Shown here: one piece after another, positions 1-10,975 of the stretch | Position numbering within the stretch: position 1 is the first letter of the stretch | How the letters are laid out: each line of letters begins with the position of its first letter | NCBI RefSeq assembly: GCF_905171775.1 | Contig: NC_053492.1 | Coordinates: 62,169,370 to 62,233,369 of the forward strand | DNA length: 64,000 nucleotides | Reading direction: 5' to 3' | DNA from: Rana temporaria | Taxonomy: Eukaryota; Chordata; Amphibia; Anura; Ranidae | Made by a program: the position numbers and the translations under genes | The notes under the pieces: generated by a model | Databases searched by the model: none | What the model was told of the DNA's origin: nothing | What the model saw: only the letters and a program-made list of their open reading frames with translations

Positions 1-660
1 CAAAAATATATAAAAAAATTTTTTTTTTCCTCAGTTTAGGCCGATACGTATTCTTCTACATATTTTTCATTAAAAAAAAAAATCGCAATAAGCGTTTGAT
101 TGGTTTGCGCAAAAGTTATAGCGTTTACAAAATAGGGGGTATATTTATATGTCATTTTTATTAATATATATTTTTTACTAGTAATGGCGGCGATCAGCGA
201 TTTTTTTTCGGTATTGCGACATTATGGCGGACACTTGACACATTTTTGGGACCATTGGCATTTTTATAGCGATCAGTGCTATAAAAATGCATTGGATTAC
301 TATAAAAATGCCACTGGCAGTGAAGGGGTTAACACTAGGGGGCGGGGAAGGGGTTAAGTATGCCTGGGTGTGTTCTTACTGTGGGAGGGTGGCCTCACTA
401 GGGGAAACACTGATCCTCTGTTCATACATTGTATGAACAGAAGATCAGCATTTCCCCTGCTGACAGGACCGGGAGCTGTGTGTTTACACACACAGCTCCC
501 GGTCCCCGCTCTGTACCGAGCGATCGCGTGTGCCCGGCGATGATCGCGCCCGCCGGGCAGACGCACGGGAGTCGGGGGCGAGCGCCCCTAGTGGCGGCTG
601 AGAGAGAGGACGTTATACTACGTGCTCTCGCCCAGCCGACGTAGAACGGCAGTGCGCGGT
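1..660. repeat. Unclassified interspersed repeat with two hairpins
   Basis: AT-rich sequence at 1-250 passes into GC-rich sequence ending in a GTCGGCTAGTGGTTAA-type tail near 673. Two inverted repeats are visible. One lies at about 404-447, centred on TTCATACATTGTATGAA; the other at about 467-503 has arms of ACCGGGAGCTGTG. A related tail, GCAGTCGGCAAGTGGTTAA, recurs near 1868-1886. I see no credible coding sequence. Short open frames here are chance readings through the hairpins. The family is not identified. Confidence 0.5.
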
Positions 661-2490
661 CGGCTAGTGGTTAAAGCTGCCCAAGAATAGACGGTTAAAC
701 ATCTGATACACATTAACTACTCCCTCCGTGCCAACACCTTCTAAAACCCTCATAATACCCCTATATTTGCATCTTTAGTATTCTAGGCTTAGTACCAAAG
801 TTCCCTCATAGGAAACCTCACCTCTATCAAAGACAAGTAGCACATTCTCCTTTCATAATCTCTCCAAATGGAGTGGCTGAGCAGTGGTGTTTTATTGTTT
901 GTATCATGTTTTTTTTGTTTTTCTGTTGTTAATAGTACTGTTTAGGCAGATAACCTGTTAGGTATCGATTTACGTGGTACTTTCTCGAGCCGGGGAATGC
1001 CCAAAGGCTTTGTTTTTGTAACTATTACCAGGGGTGTATTTAGGTTTTGTGCTGCCCTAGGCCTGACTAAACTCGTGCAACTCCTAATTTAAATATGATC
1101 CACCCTTCCTGTCAAGGTACACCCCTTCCTGTTTAAGACCTGCCCTGAAATATTCCAGTGGGGACACTACTTCTGAGGGCCTTGAAGGGGGGGTTCCCTT
1201 AATCTGCAGAGATTTCCTCTCATTTCCTGTTTGGCTATGGGGCAGGAAATAAAGAGAAATGAACAGATGGCAACAAAAAAAATTAACAAGGGCTATAACC
1301 ATCCCTTACTCTATCCAAAATGGATTGCTTATAGTTTTACTGATAAGGCAGCACTGATGAGATGGCACCAACGAGGTGGCACTGCTAAATTTATGGAGGA
1401 ATAAGAGGATATAACCATGCCAGTGGTGCAGCAGAAAATATAAAGCACAGTGATGAAGGTATGTGCTCCAGCAGTGAGCAAAGGAAGGATTGGGGGCAGG
1501 AACAAATAAATCCATCTGTTTATTTTTCTCATCAGCAATCAACAGAAATAAAATTAAGATTCCCCAATATGTACAACTGACACAAGCAAAGGATTGCAGG
1601 AGAGTCCTACTACCTACCTGACAGGCAATAGGTGACTATGTCAGTGTCCCTTGTGTTCCCACCATCCCTATCATACCGGCAGCAGTATGGGGGCGCCAGA
1701 CCGGTTTGTCTTGCGGCCCAGTCCACCTCATAAGACTGGTGCTGCACTAAAAGTGTAGCAAAAGCTGGCGGGGACTCTTTTCATGCTGCACCCCTGCAAA
1801 GTGCTACCCTAGGCCTGGGACATTGCTTTGCCTGCCCGTGCCATTCTGCCGACATATATGTACGTGAGGCAGTCGGCAAGTGGTTAATAGTGCCCCCCTT
1901 AATACTCAACTGAGCCCGATTTTGATCCAGTGCTATTCATGTCTGCAGCAGCTCTTCTCCACTCTTCCTGCTGTCACATGATTTGCTTAGAGCATTGGGA
2001 GCCATTGGCTGCTGTCAGTCAAAAGCTGTGAGCATAGCCTAGGGGCAGGGCCCAGTGCCACTGTCATTGTGTCATTGTCAATTAAGCTTTTCATATTGAT
2101 GTAACAATTTAAAAGAGACAGCATCCAGCCAACTATAGTGACATTTCTTTGGGTGTTGATGTATTTAAACACATTTTAGAGTGTTGCTTTCTCTGAGAGT
2201 CACAATTCTTTTCACTGTGTCATTTAATAGTCACCAAGTGCAGAAGTTTTTTTACACTATCGACAAAGACAGTGAGGCTCCGGATCGAGCATGCATAAGT
2301 GCCCCATAGCAGGCAAGGGGAGGAGCCAGGTGTGCCGATGGGGGACCTGAGAAGAGGAAGATCAGGGCTGCTCTGTGCAAAACCATTACGCAGAGCAGAT
2401 AAGTATAACATGTTTATTATTTTTAATAAAAGAAATTAAAGCTTTACAGTCACTTTAAGAAGCAAGAGATTTTAAAATTATATTGGAGAC
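661..2490. other. Intergenic sequence, nothing identifiable
   Basis: Low-complexity AT-rich sequence with short open frames on both strands, none with recognisable protein content. A fragment related to the 1-660 repeat ends near 1886. A TTAA-flanked boundary reading TTAAAGGGGTTGTAAAG begins at about 2502, and a sequence reading like the opposite end of such an element ends near 2458. I see no RNA gene or exon. Confidence 0.4.
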
Positions 2491-2501
2491 TAGAGAAAGA
2501 C

Positions 2502-2990
2502 TTAAAGGGGTTGTAAAGGTACATGTTTTTTTCACCTTAATGCATTCTATGCATCATGGTGAAAAAATATGCAAGCATTAGCGCCCCCCGTTTACTTACC
2601 TGCCCCCCTCGAAAGTCCCGCACCGTGAACGCGCAGGCTTCTCGGCTCATTCATTAGTTGAATGAAAGCAGCGCAGCCATAACCCTAAACCTGTCCCATA
2701 TCACCCCAGCCTGCCCTATACCACCACATGTATGCCATAAAGCACCCTAACCTGCCCTATACCACCCCAAACTGCCCTATATTACCCTAACCTGCCCTAT
2801 AACACCCCAACCTGCCCCATACCACCCCAATTTGCCCTATACAACCCAAACTGCCCTATACAACCCAAATTGCCCTATATTACACTGGCTCCCCAAGTCT
2901 AGATGGTAACGCCGGGGATCGAAAGACCAGCAAAGGACTGGCCCGGCTGAAGACAGTACAGGACTCTTTGACTGGTGAGTATTTCTTAAA
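2502..2990. repeat. TTAA-type repeat end followed by a CCTGCCCTATACCACCC minisatellite
   Basis: The left end (TTAAAGGGGTTGTAAAGGT) resembles other TTAA-bounded elements in this window (13654, 46805). Between about 2680 and 2885 a degenerate unit of about 20 bp (CCTGCCCTATACCACCCCAA) is repeated roughly ten times with heavy divergence. I could not find the matching right end, so the element may be truncated. Confidence 0.5.
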
Positions 2991-3002
2991 AGTCAGCCGA
3001 AT

Positions 3003-3167
3003 TCATTCTTTTATTTCCTGTTCAGCTTCTTTTTTCCATTTCCTGCTTATGAAGCTGGAGCCATCAAACAATCTCTGTTCTGCATTTCCAATTTTCTTCT
3101 CTTTCTTTCCTCTGTAGTGAATCAGTTTCTTCACTCCTATTCGCTCATTTGTGTCTATTTCTGGCCA
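3003..3167 (-). pseudogene. Isolated terminal exon of a paralogous AGC kinase
   Basis: Read on the minus strand, this exon starts after a good acceptor (pyrimidine tract, TTGCAG) and encodes 54 residues beginning WPEIDTNERIGV, ending in TGA. It is clearly homologous to exon 9 of the kinase gene at 48560-48748 (WPEIDMNKQIGV; both have a K-W-[RK]-[RK] stretch near the end). Homology continues about 90 bp into the upstream intron. The C-terminal tails differ. The hydrophobic motif is weaker here (LFDGSSF against LFKDFDF). I found no other kinase exons on this strand between 3.2 and 33 kb. It is therefore either a relic of a broken or rearranged copy or the end of a gene whose other exons have been pushed beyond reach by insertions. 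The open frame itself is intact. Confidence 0.75.
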
Positions 3168-3919
3168 CTGCAACAAGAAAATACATAAATCAGACCCATC
3201 ATTCAATACAGGACATACCAACCAGGAGATGCATTGTCATATGTAACACTACACTACCTAATGTTATAATGGTAACGGATATTTTGGTAATGGGAAAATA
3301 CAGATCGGTTGCACTAAATTCCACCCCCGCCACCTCTCCTGTCCAGGTTCTGAGGGTCGGCAAGGAAGGATTGTGGTTTACCTGTCACCTGCCCACCATT
3401 GACAGGTTGCCAACCCCAGGATTAGGGTGTGCCCTGGCACACCCCTTGCGCACGCCTATGGACTCAAGTCTTCTGCCGAGCTGCTATTTATTGGCTGTGA
3501 GCTCCGACATCTTTGCTAGGATACCATCACAACAGCCAGAGTTCCGCTTCAGACTGGTTGTTGTTTACAAGAATTCCAACTGCCAGCGCCTTCCCTCAGC
3601 CAATCAGATTCAAATTTGCCATTTGAATTCCAACTGCCAATATCCACAGTTTTTTTTTTTTTTTTTTTTTTTTAAATAAGAGAGCTTAGTATTTACTCTG
3701 CATGTATGAAATCCAATATACAGATAAATCTGTGGAGCACCTAATACACAGATGAGGCTTTTATATGAGCCTGAATTTGGAGTCATTTCCAATGACATAG
3801 ACAGGCGTCAATAGGGCTGCTCGAAACACATCGAGATGAATCAGTAAATACGTTTTCTTTTTATCCACTTGCCGACAATGGCTTTTTCTGACATTTGTTG
3901 TTTACAAGTTCAAATCAGT
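3168..3919. other. Intron-homologous flank and AT-rich filler
   Basis: On the minus strand, 3168-3265 matches the 3' end of intron 8 of the kinase gene (about 47870-47918 plus 48484-48559). It lacks the transposon found there, so it is an empty-site copy. A pure T run lies at about 3651-3674. Sequence near 3560-3640 (TTTACAAGAATTCCAACTG and following) recurs diverged at about 5023-5105, so it is part of an older interspersed repeat. No exon was recognised. Confidence 0.55.
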
Positions 3920-4653
3920 GGCCCGGATTCAGAGAGCAATTGCGCCTGCGTAACCATAGTTACGCAGCGCAATTGCTTGCGCCGGCGTTACGAATGCTCC
4001 TGATTCAGGAACATCGTAACGCCGACTGCAGCCTAAAATCTGCGTGGCATAAGGCTCTTATGCCACGCAGATTTTAGGCTGCATTCTTGCGATGACCGCT
4101 AGGGGGGCGCTCCTATTGTGCTCAGTGTATAGTATGCAAATTGCATACTAACACCGATTCACAATGTTGCGCGAGCCCTGCGTACGCAAGTTACGTCGTT
4201 TCCGTACGGCGTGTTTAGCGCAAGGCTGCCCCTTCTAATAGTAGGGGCAGCCAATGCTAAAGTATACCCGCCGTTCCCGCGTCGCAAAATTTGAATTTCA
4301 CGTTGTTTGCGTAAGTGATTCGTGAATGGCGCTGGACGCCATTCACGTTCACTTTGAAGCAAATTACGTCCTTGCGACGTCATTTGCCGCAATGCACGTC
4401 GGGAAAGTTTCCCGCCGGCGCATGCGCTTTACGATCGGCGCGGGAACGCGCCTAATTTAAATGATTCCCGCCCCCTGCGGGATCATTTAAATTGCGCGCG
4501 CTTACGCCGGGCAATTTTGCCGGCGCGCCCTCGCAATTTACGGAGCTACTGCTCCGTGAATCGAGGGCAGCGGCGCAAATTTGCGGGGGCGCAGGGCAAA
4601 ATCATTGCCCTGTGCCTCCGTAATTTATGCGCAAATCTTACTGAATCTGGGCC
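3920..4653. mobile_element. MITE, GGGCC family, copy 1
   Basis: A non-autonomous TIR element. The left end reads GGCCCGGATTCAG and the right end CTGAATCTGGGCC. Both are flanked by AGT (3917-3919 and 4654-4656), a 3-bp target duplication. The interior is rich in CpG and in TACG/CGTA words and has a subterminal inverted repeat (TCTGCGTGGCATAAG around 4040-4080). It has no transposase. A 3-bp duplication with GG-starting termini fits a PIF/Harbinger-type MITE, although the duplication is A-N-T rather than the usual T-W-A. Confidence 0.8.
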
Positions 4654-5228
4654 AGTATTTTTTGCTAGAAAATTACTTAGAACTCCCATTGATCTGACCG
4701 GATCGCTGACCAGTAAGCGGCGGGGGGAGGCACCTCTCCTGCTCTGTATAAAAGTGATACCATGGCAAATCCGCTGCTGGGACCACTTTTATCAGAAAGT
4801 CAAAAACGTGATGTATATTTACAGTTAGACGGTCTCATTTGTAATCGCTGCTATCACTATCACTGGGTTCCCTGTGACTGGCTAGATAGAGCCTCATTCT
4901 GCCATGATGTTGGTGTGTTTAAAATGTAACCAAATGCAAACCTTTTTATGTTTACTGCCCAGTAAAGGCACAGGATTTGTATTTATAGATCATGACATAT
5001 TATTTGGGTAGCTTCAGGTGTTGTTTACAAGAATACCAACTGTCAGTGTCTCCCCACAGCCACCAATCAGATTCAGATTTCCATATTCCATCTCCCATTG
5101 TCCACAGCAAGTTTCAAATTATCAGCAGAGTGAAAGTTAAAGCGCTAATTATCCCTGGATATATGAAATCCAATACAGATGGTCCCCATATTACAAACAA
5201 GATCGGGTCTGTAGGTTTGTTCTTAGGT
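4654..5228. other. Interspersed repeat fragments, no gene
   Basis: Starts with a segment (TTTGCTAGAAAATTACTT) that recurs near 27443. Around 5023-5105 there is a second, diverged copy of the sequence at 3560-3640. I see no coding sequence, RNA gene or clear element ends. Confidence 0.4.
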
Positions 5229-5631
5229 TAAGGGCCCTTTCACACGTACGGACCGTATGTCCGCATTTTCATCCGTCCGTTTGCGGATGAAAACGGGACA
5301 TACATGGGTCCCTATGTGATTACGGGTGTCAGCGGATGAAGATCTGCTGACACCCGTAATTTGTCTGCCTCCGCAAAGATCCGCATTTGCAGACGGAAGA
5401 AATCCTATTTTTCTTCCGTCTGCCGGATCGGATGAACACGGACATCCGGTCTGTGTTCGTCCGATCCCCCATAGGGGAGAGCGGAGGAAACACAGGGCGG
5501 TCTCTGCACAGTGTGCGGGGACCGCCCTGTCAGCTGCCAGCTCAGCGGGGATTTTACGGAGGATCCCCGCTGAGCTGTACGGACACAGGGAGCGGATCAT
5601 TACTGATCCGCTCCGTGTGAAAGGGCCCTAA
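5229..5631. mobile_element. Palindromic MITE with AGGGCCCTTTCACAC termini
   Basis: The ends AGGGCCCTTTCACAC and GTGTGAAAGGGCCCT are perfect inverted repeats. Much of the interior folds on itself through GCGGATGAA/TTCATCCG and GGACGAAC-type arms. About 400 bp with no transposase. It is flanked by TTA and AA/TAA, consistent with a short TWA-like target duplication. The open frames across it are mirror-image artefacts of the palindrome. Confidence 0.75.
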
Positions 5632-5868
5632 ATTTGTTTGAAAGTCGGAACAGGTACATTTTTTAAGTGTAGCTCCAGCCAAAAAAAACTATTTTTAAGC
5701 TTTTTGGATCGCATAAGGAAGGGTTATCACCCCTGTAATGTTGGTTTTGCTGTCTGTGCTCCTGTTCAGAAGATTTCACTCCACTTTCTGTCCCTATGAC
5801 AATTGGATTTTGGATTGGTGATTGGTGATAAAGCTTCAGTGGAGACACGTTTTTTCCCATAATAACTC
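5632..5868. other. Intervening sequence, no feature recognised
   Basis: A short AT-rich spacer between two transposons with no exon, RNA gene or repeat end that I recognise. Confidence 0.4.
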
Positions 5869-5871
5869 TTA

Positions 5872-6218
5872 TGCCGCGTACACACCATCAGTCCATCTGA
5901 TGAGAACGGTCCGTTTTCATCGGTTAACCGATGAGGCTGACTGATGGTCTGATGTGCCTACACACCATCGGTTAAATAACCGATCGTGTCAGAATGCGGT
6001 GACATAAAATACAACGATGTGCTGAAAAAGTTCAGTGCTTCCAAGCATGCGTCGACTTGAATTTGAGCATGCATGGATTTTTAACCGATGCTCGTGCGTA
6101 CTAGGCTAGGTTAGGCGTCCATCGGTTAAATTTTAAAGCAAGTTCTATTTTTTTTGACCGAAGGATAGCTGACCGATGGGGCCCACACACGGTTTTGACC
6201 GATCGTGTGTACGCGGCC
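5872..6218. mobile_element. MITE, TGCCGCG family, copy 1
   Basis: The termini TGCCGCGTACACACCATC and GTGTGTACGCGGCC are flanked by TTA on both sides (5869-5871 and 6219-6221). The interior contains GATGG/CCATC inverted motifs. A TTA duplication with these ends fits PIF/Harbinger-type MITEs. No coding capacity. Confidence 0.8.
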
Positions 6219-6221
6219 TTA

Positions 6222-6508
6222 CAGGAGTGAAATTTCCTTCCTAGGGGTAGATATCCTCTCACTTCCTGTATCCCTCCGTTTGTAAGTCAGATGTTTGTAT
6301 CTAGGGGACCCCCTCAACCCTGCTTTAAACTTCTCCACAACTTTATCCCTGACCTGTCTGGTGTGTTCTTTGGCCTTCATGATGCTGTTTGTTCACTAAG
6401 GTTCTCTGACAAACCTGAACAGCTGTATTTATAATGAGATTAAATTACACACAGGTGGACTCTATTTACTAATGTTCCACTAGATTTTAGTTGGGTGTAT
6501 CAGAGTAA
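6222..6508. other. Spacer with a possible old transposon 3' flank
   Basis: Contains sequence reading like the degraded flank of a Tc1-type element (CACAACTTTATCCCTGACCTGTCTGGTGTG and following). The continuation at 6810-7027 ends in a run of A and a phrase near 6980-7027 often seen at Tc1 ends (GGTATGAATACTTTTTCAAGG). I infer a dead Tc1-like tail interrupted by the next MITE. Confidence 0.4.
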
Positions 6509-6804
6509 GGCTGGGTTCACACTACTACACTACTTTGATCCTACTTTGCTCTGCTACATTGGTCCTACATTTATCCTACATTGGTCCTACATCCATCCTA
6601 CTTTCATGAACAGGATACTACTTTGGTCTGACTTCAATGATATTCAATGGGCCTGAAGTAGGCTCAATGTAGGACCAAAAGTAGTACAGGGAGCATTTTC
6701 AAAGTCGGACCGACTTGTGTAGGACGCTACAAGATGCTCTCATAGGGAAACATTGAACACAGAGCAAAGTAGGATAAAAGTAGTGTAGTAGTGTGAACCC
6801 AGCC
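6509..6804. mobile_element. MITE with GGCTGGGTTCACAC termini
   Basis: The ends GGCTGGGTTCACACTACTAC and GTAGTAGTGTGAACCCAGCC are perfect inverted repeats, flanked by TAA at 6506-6508 and 6805-6807. The interior consists of short CTACTTTGGTCC-like words. About 296 bp, non-coding. A TAA target duplication suits a PIF/Harbinger-type MITE. Confidence 0.8.
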
Positions 6805-6807
6805 TAA

Positions 6808-7055
6808 AGGTGCTGAATACAAATGCACACCACACTTTCCAGATATTTTTTGTAAAATAAAATTGAAAAACATTTATCATTTTCCTTTCACTTCTCAATT
6901 ATGTGCCACTTTGTGTTGGTCTATCACATAAAAAAAAAAAAAAAAAAAAAAACACATTTATGTTTTTGGTTGTAACATGACAAAATGTGGAAAATGTCAG
7001 GGGGTATGAATACTTTTTCAAGGCGCTGTACTAGTAATCTTTTTTTAGCTGTCTG
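6808..7055. repeat. Tc1-like tail with poly-A tract
   Basis: A run of about 24 A lies at 6929-6952. The sequence just beyond it resembles a Tc1/mariner 3' end. It probably continues the segment at 6222-6508, split by the MITE at 6509-6804. Confidence 0.4.
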
Positions 7056-7058
7056 TAA

Positions 7059-7531
7059 GGCCTCATACACACGACCGAACATGTCTGCTGAAACTGGTCG
7101 GTGGACCAGTTTCAGCAGACATGTTCGGTCGTGTGTACGGTCGATCGGACAAATGTCCGGCGGATCGGACAGGTTTCCAGCGGACAAATGTTTCTTAGCA
7201 TGCCAAGAAACATGTCCGCTGGAACCATGTCCGCTGGAACCATGTCCGTCGGACATGTTCGGTCGTCTGTACGACTTACCGGACATGTCCGCTGGGCCGC
7301 CATCCCTCGCATGCGTCGAAGTGATTCGACGCATGCGTGGAAGCATTGACCTTCCAGGGTCGCGCACGTCGCCGCGTCATCGTCGCGACACGTCACCGCG
7401 TTTGTTTTCCGCAGGGATTTTGGTCTGATGGTGTGTACAGCCATCAGACCAAAATCCGGCAGCGGACATGTCCAATGAAAACGGTCCGGCGGACCGTTTT
7501 AATCGGACAGTCCGTCCGTGTGTACGAGGCC
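7059..7531. mobile_element. MITE with GGCCTCATACACACGACCG termini
   Basis: The left end GGCCTCATACACACGACCG and right end GTCCGTGTGTACGAGGCC are inverted repeats flanked by TAA (7056-7058 and 7532-7534). The interior is a dense array of inverted GGACATGTCC-type words, so it reads open on both strands without encoding anything. Same general type as the TGCCGCG elements. Confidence 0.8.
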
Positions 7532-7534
7532 TAA

Positions 7535-8340
7535 GGATGGAATTCTTACCACCACTATAAAGAGGGTATTCCTCTATTGACCACACCTGTAGGATCACAA
7601 GCCTACAGCACATGCTTTTTGTTAACCATTAACATATAACTAGCTAGATAAACAGGACTTATGTTCTAGAAATATGCACCATTCATATAAGGAAATGTTC
7701 ACTGTTTGTTTAGCATGTCTATAAATAGCCAGAGAATAATGTGCCGTAAGAACAGAGATTCCTCCCTTTATCCATCGAACTAAACTGGTATAAACTCTAG
7801 AACCAGTCATGTGGACTTTGGCTGCCGCAGTACCCCTGTCATATGGAGTAAATCCCTAAACTGGCAGAATCTCAGAGAATTGCTATAATGACTGTCAACC
7901 TGAAAAACGTCTTTGTTTTCTGTTAAAGGTTCATCTTTGGAACATGTTATATGTTCCACCTGTTTTTAGGGTAGAACATGCAACATGTTCCAGCATCTAC
8001 AGCCTCTGACCCCAGATTTGGGGTGTGTGACCCCAGATCCCTTCTCCCTGCAACAGCAGGTGGGGGATCATATCCAGGCACCCGCTGTCAGAATTTAAAA
8101 ACAGCGCAGCTGTGCTGGCTCCGCCCACACAACCATGTCATTCATTTACAGGTTCCTACAAATGAATGCCTACAAGTGCCACCAGCTATTGCAGCTGACA
8201 GTTCCTAATTCTCAATGAACTGCGAGTGCACTGGTGATTGTCCTCATACTCCATAGCCCATTTATCTTCATGCTTTCAGATAACTGCCTGTCCGTACACT
8301 GTATGGGCAGACAGCTATCCTGAGAGTCTACAGGATTCGG
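7535..8340. other. Intergenic sequence, nothing identifiable
   Basis: No exon or RNA gene recognised. The segment 8060-8210 contains short inverted words (CATTCATTTACAGG, CAAATGAATG) suggesting an old repeat. The sequence changes character at about 8341, where LINE homology begins. Confidence 0.35.
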
Positions 8341-9150
8341 AGATTGCACCCACGATCTGCTGAAGTAATGTCACTGAAATATGTCATCCCGGAGGGAAAA
8401 GTGATATCTTTTGCTACCCTTAGGCAGGAATATTCCCTTCCTGGATCAATAGGATTTCGCTATTGGCAATTAGAACCAATCTTGTTGGAGTCTGACCCGA
8501 TTGAATGCCTTCTTACCTCACGGGTGATGGGGAAGCCCTTGTCTTCCCTTTTTCTTCGCCTCTCCTTGGCGTATGACAACAGGTCCACCCGTATATTTCA
8601 ACGCTGGCGATCAGATGTACCTGAGTTAATGGAGGAGAATTGGGAGGATTGTGTATCCACCATGTCACCTCGGTGATCTCGGCCAAAGACCGGTTTATCC
8701 AACTTAAATTTTCACATGGGGTCTACTATACTCCTCATCGACTAGCCAGCATTTACCCGCAGTCGGACCCGAGGTGTGCGAAGTGTGCGGTTTTCACTGG
8801 CACCTTTATATCTATGGTATGGACTTGGCCTGTAATTATGCCTTTTTGGGAGACAGGGGCCTTAGTCAGCTGTGTAACATCTCGTTGCATCCCACACCAC
8901 TTTTTAAATTTGTTAGGTCACATGGAAAACATAGAGACAGATAGATATACTAAACTCTTCCTTACATTTTTTCTATGCTAGAAGAGAAATTCTGTTGAGG
9001 TGGAAATCCCCTACACCCCCAACGCTAGATGCCTGAAAGATGACTATTATAACTCAGTACTTCCTCTATACAAACTTACCTATGAAATCAGGAGCTGCCA
9101 TAAATTTGATAAGGTGTAGTCAACCTGGATAGATGCATATGGATCAAATG
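8341..9150 (+). pseudogene. Degenerate C-terminal part of a LINE ORF2 (L1/Tx1 type)
   Basis: Three consecutive reading frames together give the typical end of an L1-clade ORF2, downstream of the reverse transcriptase. Frame one (8344-8676) has a FATLRQEYSLPGS...FRYWQLEPIL segment. Frame two (8640-8981) has the RFIQLKFSHGVYYTPHRL segment, a CxxC, and GTFISMVWTWPVIMPFW. Frame three (about 8978-9150) has LLRWKSPTPPTLDA and a final STWIDAY. Two frameshifts and at least two in-frame stops, at positions expected to be tryptophan, show it is dead. The upstream ORF2 is absent (5' truncation). Family assignment is from memory of the conserved motif pattern. Confidence 0.75.
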
Positions 9151-9460
9151 TTTAGGTGGAGTTTAAGAGATTAGGGTTTCTTTGTTTTTTTTATTCCCCT
9201 GACCTCCCTTTCTCCCCCTACCACTGTGGGGAATAACTCTCCCATTCCTTTTCTTCTTCCCTTTGCCTTCCTCTCTTATCCCATTCTCCTCAGTTAGAGA
9301 AATGTTTTTGAGACGACTGTCATGACCCTGTTAAAATGTGTTTTAAACAATTCACACTGGTGTTTTCAAGCATCAGTTTGGTTTGTATTTTTCACGATCT
9401 CTATTGCCAACCAGCATACGAGGCTATTCAAGCGATTGCAGAAATTGGAATAGATTTAGC
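9151..9460 (+). repeat. Probable LINE 3' UTR and downstream spacer
   Basis: A pyrimidine-rich stretch (about 9180-9295) follows directly after the LINE ORF2 end and is probably its 3' untranslated tail. I cannot see a clean poly-A end or target duplication. Nothing else was recognised up to the next element. Confidence 0.4.
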
Positions 9461-9975
9461 GGGCCAGATTCTGAAAGGAGATACAACGGCGTATCTCTGT
9501 TTGCGGGGCTGTGCATCTAACTTAGAATCAGTTACGCATAGATTTTGCTTAGATCCGACTTGCGTACGTCACTTACACCGTCGGATCTAAGTTGCAATGT
9601 TACGCTGGCCGCTAGGTGGCGTTCCCGTCGATTTCTGCGTTGAATATGCAAATGAGCCTGATACGCCGATTCCCGAACGTTTTTGCGCCGCTTCGCCGTA
9701 GTTTCCGTAGTTTCCGTAAGCATAAGGTTTTACCCCTGCTATATGAGGGGTAACCTTTTGTCAGTCCGCCGTATGCCATGTTAAGTATGGACTCGGGACA
9801 GCGTCGTGTTTTTCCGTTGTTTACGTAGTTTACGTAACTCGTTCGCGAATAGGCCTGTACGTTAATTACGTTGCCGTCGTAATCAATGTATTTGCGGCGT
9901 ACTATGGAGCATGCGCAGTGGCCTACGTTTAAGGCCGGCGCATGCGCAGTTCGTTCGGCACGGGGGGGTGAAATG
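9461..9975. mobile_element. MITE, GGGCC family, copy 2, truncated
   Basis: Starts GGGCCAGATTCTGAAAGG. It then follows copy 4 (26063-26755) closely through the CTGGCCGCTAGGTGGC, CTATATGAGGGGTAA and GCGCATGCGCAGT landmarks. It stops near 9975, where a TGCCGCG element begins, and the remaining third of the MITE is not found on the far side at 11318. Either the later insertion was accompanied by a deletion, or the MITE was already truncated. Confidence 0.75.
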
Positions 9976-10218
9976 TTATGCCGCGTACACATTGAATATT
10001 CTGACCATGTGTATGTCCCATCTGACTTTCTGTCGATTGTTCTGATGGACTTGCATAGAAAGCAGGTTCTATCGGAAAATCCATTTGTCTGTATTAGGGT
10101 TGTCCCGATACCAGTATCGGTACCGATACCGAGTATTTGCGGGAGTACTCGTATTCCCGCAAATACCCCCGATACTAAAATAGAATACTTGTCCCCCCCC
10201 CCGCCGCAAACCGCAAAG

Positions 10219-10418
10219 CCGCCGTTAATCAGCGTGCGGTGAACATTACAGCTTTCGTTTGAATAGCTGTATCCCCCGCCGCGTATAGACACTCCCCCTT
10301 GCGCGGGATTGGACGGATGATCTGTCCAATCCCGCGCAAGGGGGAGTGTCTATACGCGGCGGGGATACAGCTATTCAAACGAAAGCTGTAATGTTCCCCG
10401 CACGCTGATTAACGGCGG
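10219..10418. repeat. 200-bp near-perfect palindrome inside the hAT-like element
   Basis: The left arm starts CCGCCGTTAATCAGCGTGCG and the right arm ends with its inverse. The centre is about 10318 with a GATGATC-type loop. The arms contain GAACATTACAGCTTTCGTTT and its inverse. A homologous module occurs in the element at 25051-25778. Confidence 0.9.
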
Positions 10419-10455
10419 CACGTGCAGCATCATCAAGGTACGTAGGACATGGCTG

Positions 10456-10975
10456 CAATATGTGGGGGGACACGGCTGGATATATATTGTGGGGGGGGAC
10501 ACGGCTGGATATATATTGTGGGGGGGACACGGCTGGATATATATTGTGGGGGGGGACACGGCTGGATATATATTGTGGGGGGGGACACGGCTGGATATAT
10601 ATTGTGGGGGGGGACACGGGTGGATATATATTGTGGGGGGGGACACGGCTGGATATATATTGTGGGGGGGGACACGGCTGGATATATATTGTGGGGGGGG
10701 ACACGGCTGGATATATATTGTGGGGGGGGACACGGCTGGATATATATTGTGGGGGGACACGGCTGGATATATATTGTGGGGGGACACGGCTGGATATATA
10801 TTGTGGGGGGACACGGCTGGATATATATTGTGGGGGGACACGGCTGGATATATATTGTGGGGGGACAGGGCTGGATATATATTGTGGGGGGACAGGGCTG
10901 GATATATGTGGGGGGACAGGGCTGGATATATGTGGGGGGACAGGGCTGGATATATGTGGGGGACACGGCTGCATT
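10456..10975. repeat. Minisatellite, about 27-bp unit, about 18 copies
   Basis: The unit reads GGACACGGCTGGATATATAT followed by TGT and a G run of 5-8. The first ten copies have seven to eight G and the next ones six. The last four or five change CACGG to CAGGG and shorten the TATATAT segment. This ordered drift suggests stepwise expansion. Non-coding. Confidence 0.92.

Noticed and set aside
6924..7444. Overlapping 147-codon frames on both strands
   Set aside because: They lie across a MITE made of inverted GGACATGTCC-type words, which gives mirror-image open frames.
9612..10292. 226-codon minus-strand frame
   Set aside because: It crosses the boundary between two unrelated MITEs and the start of a hAT-like element. 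CpG-rich MITE sequence has few stops.
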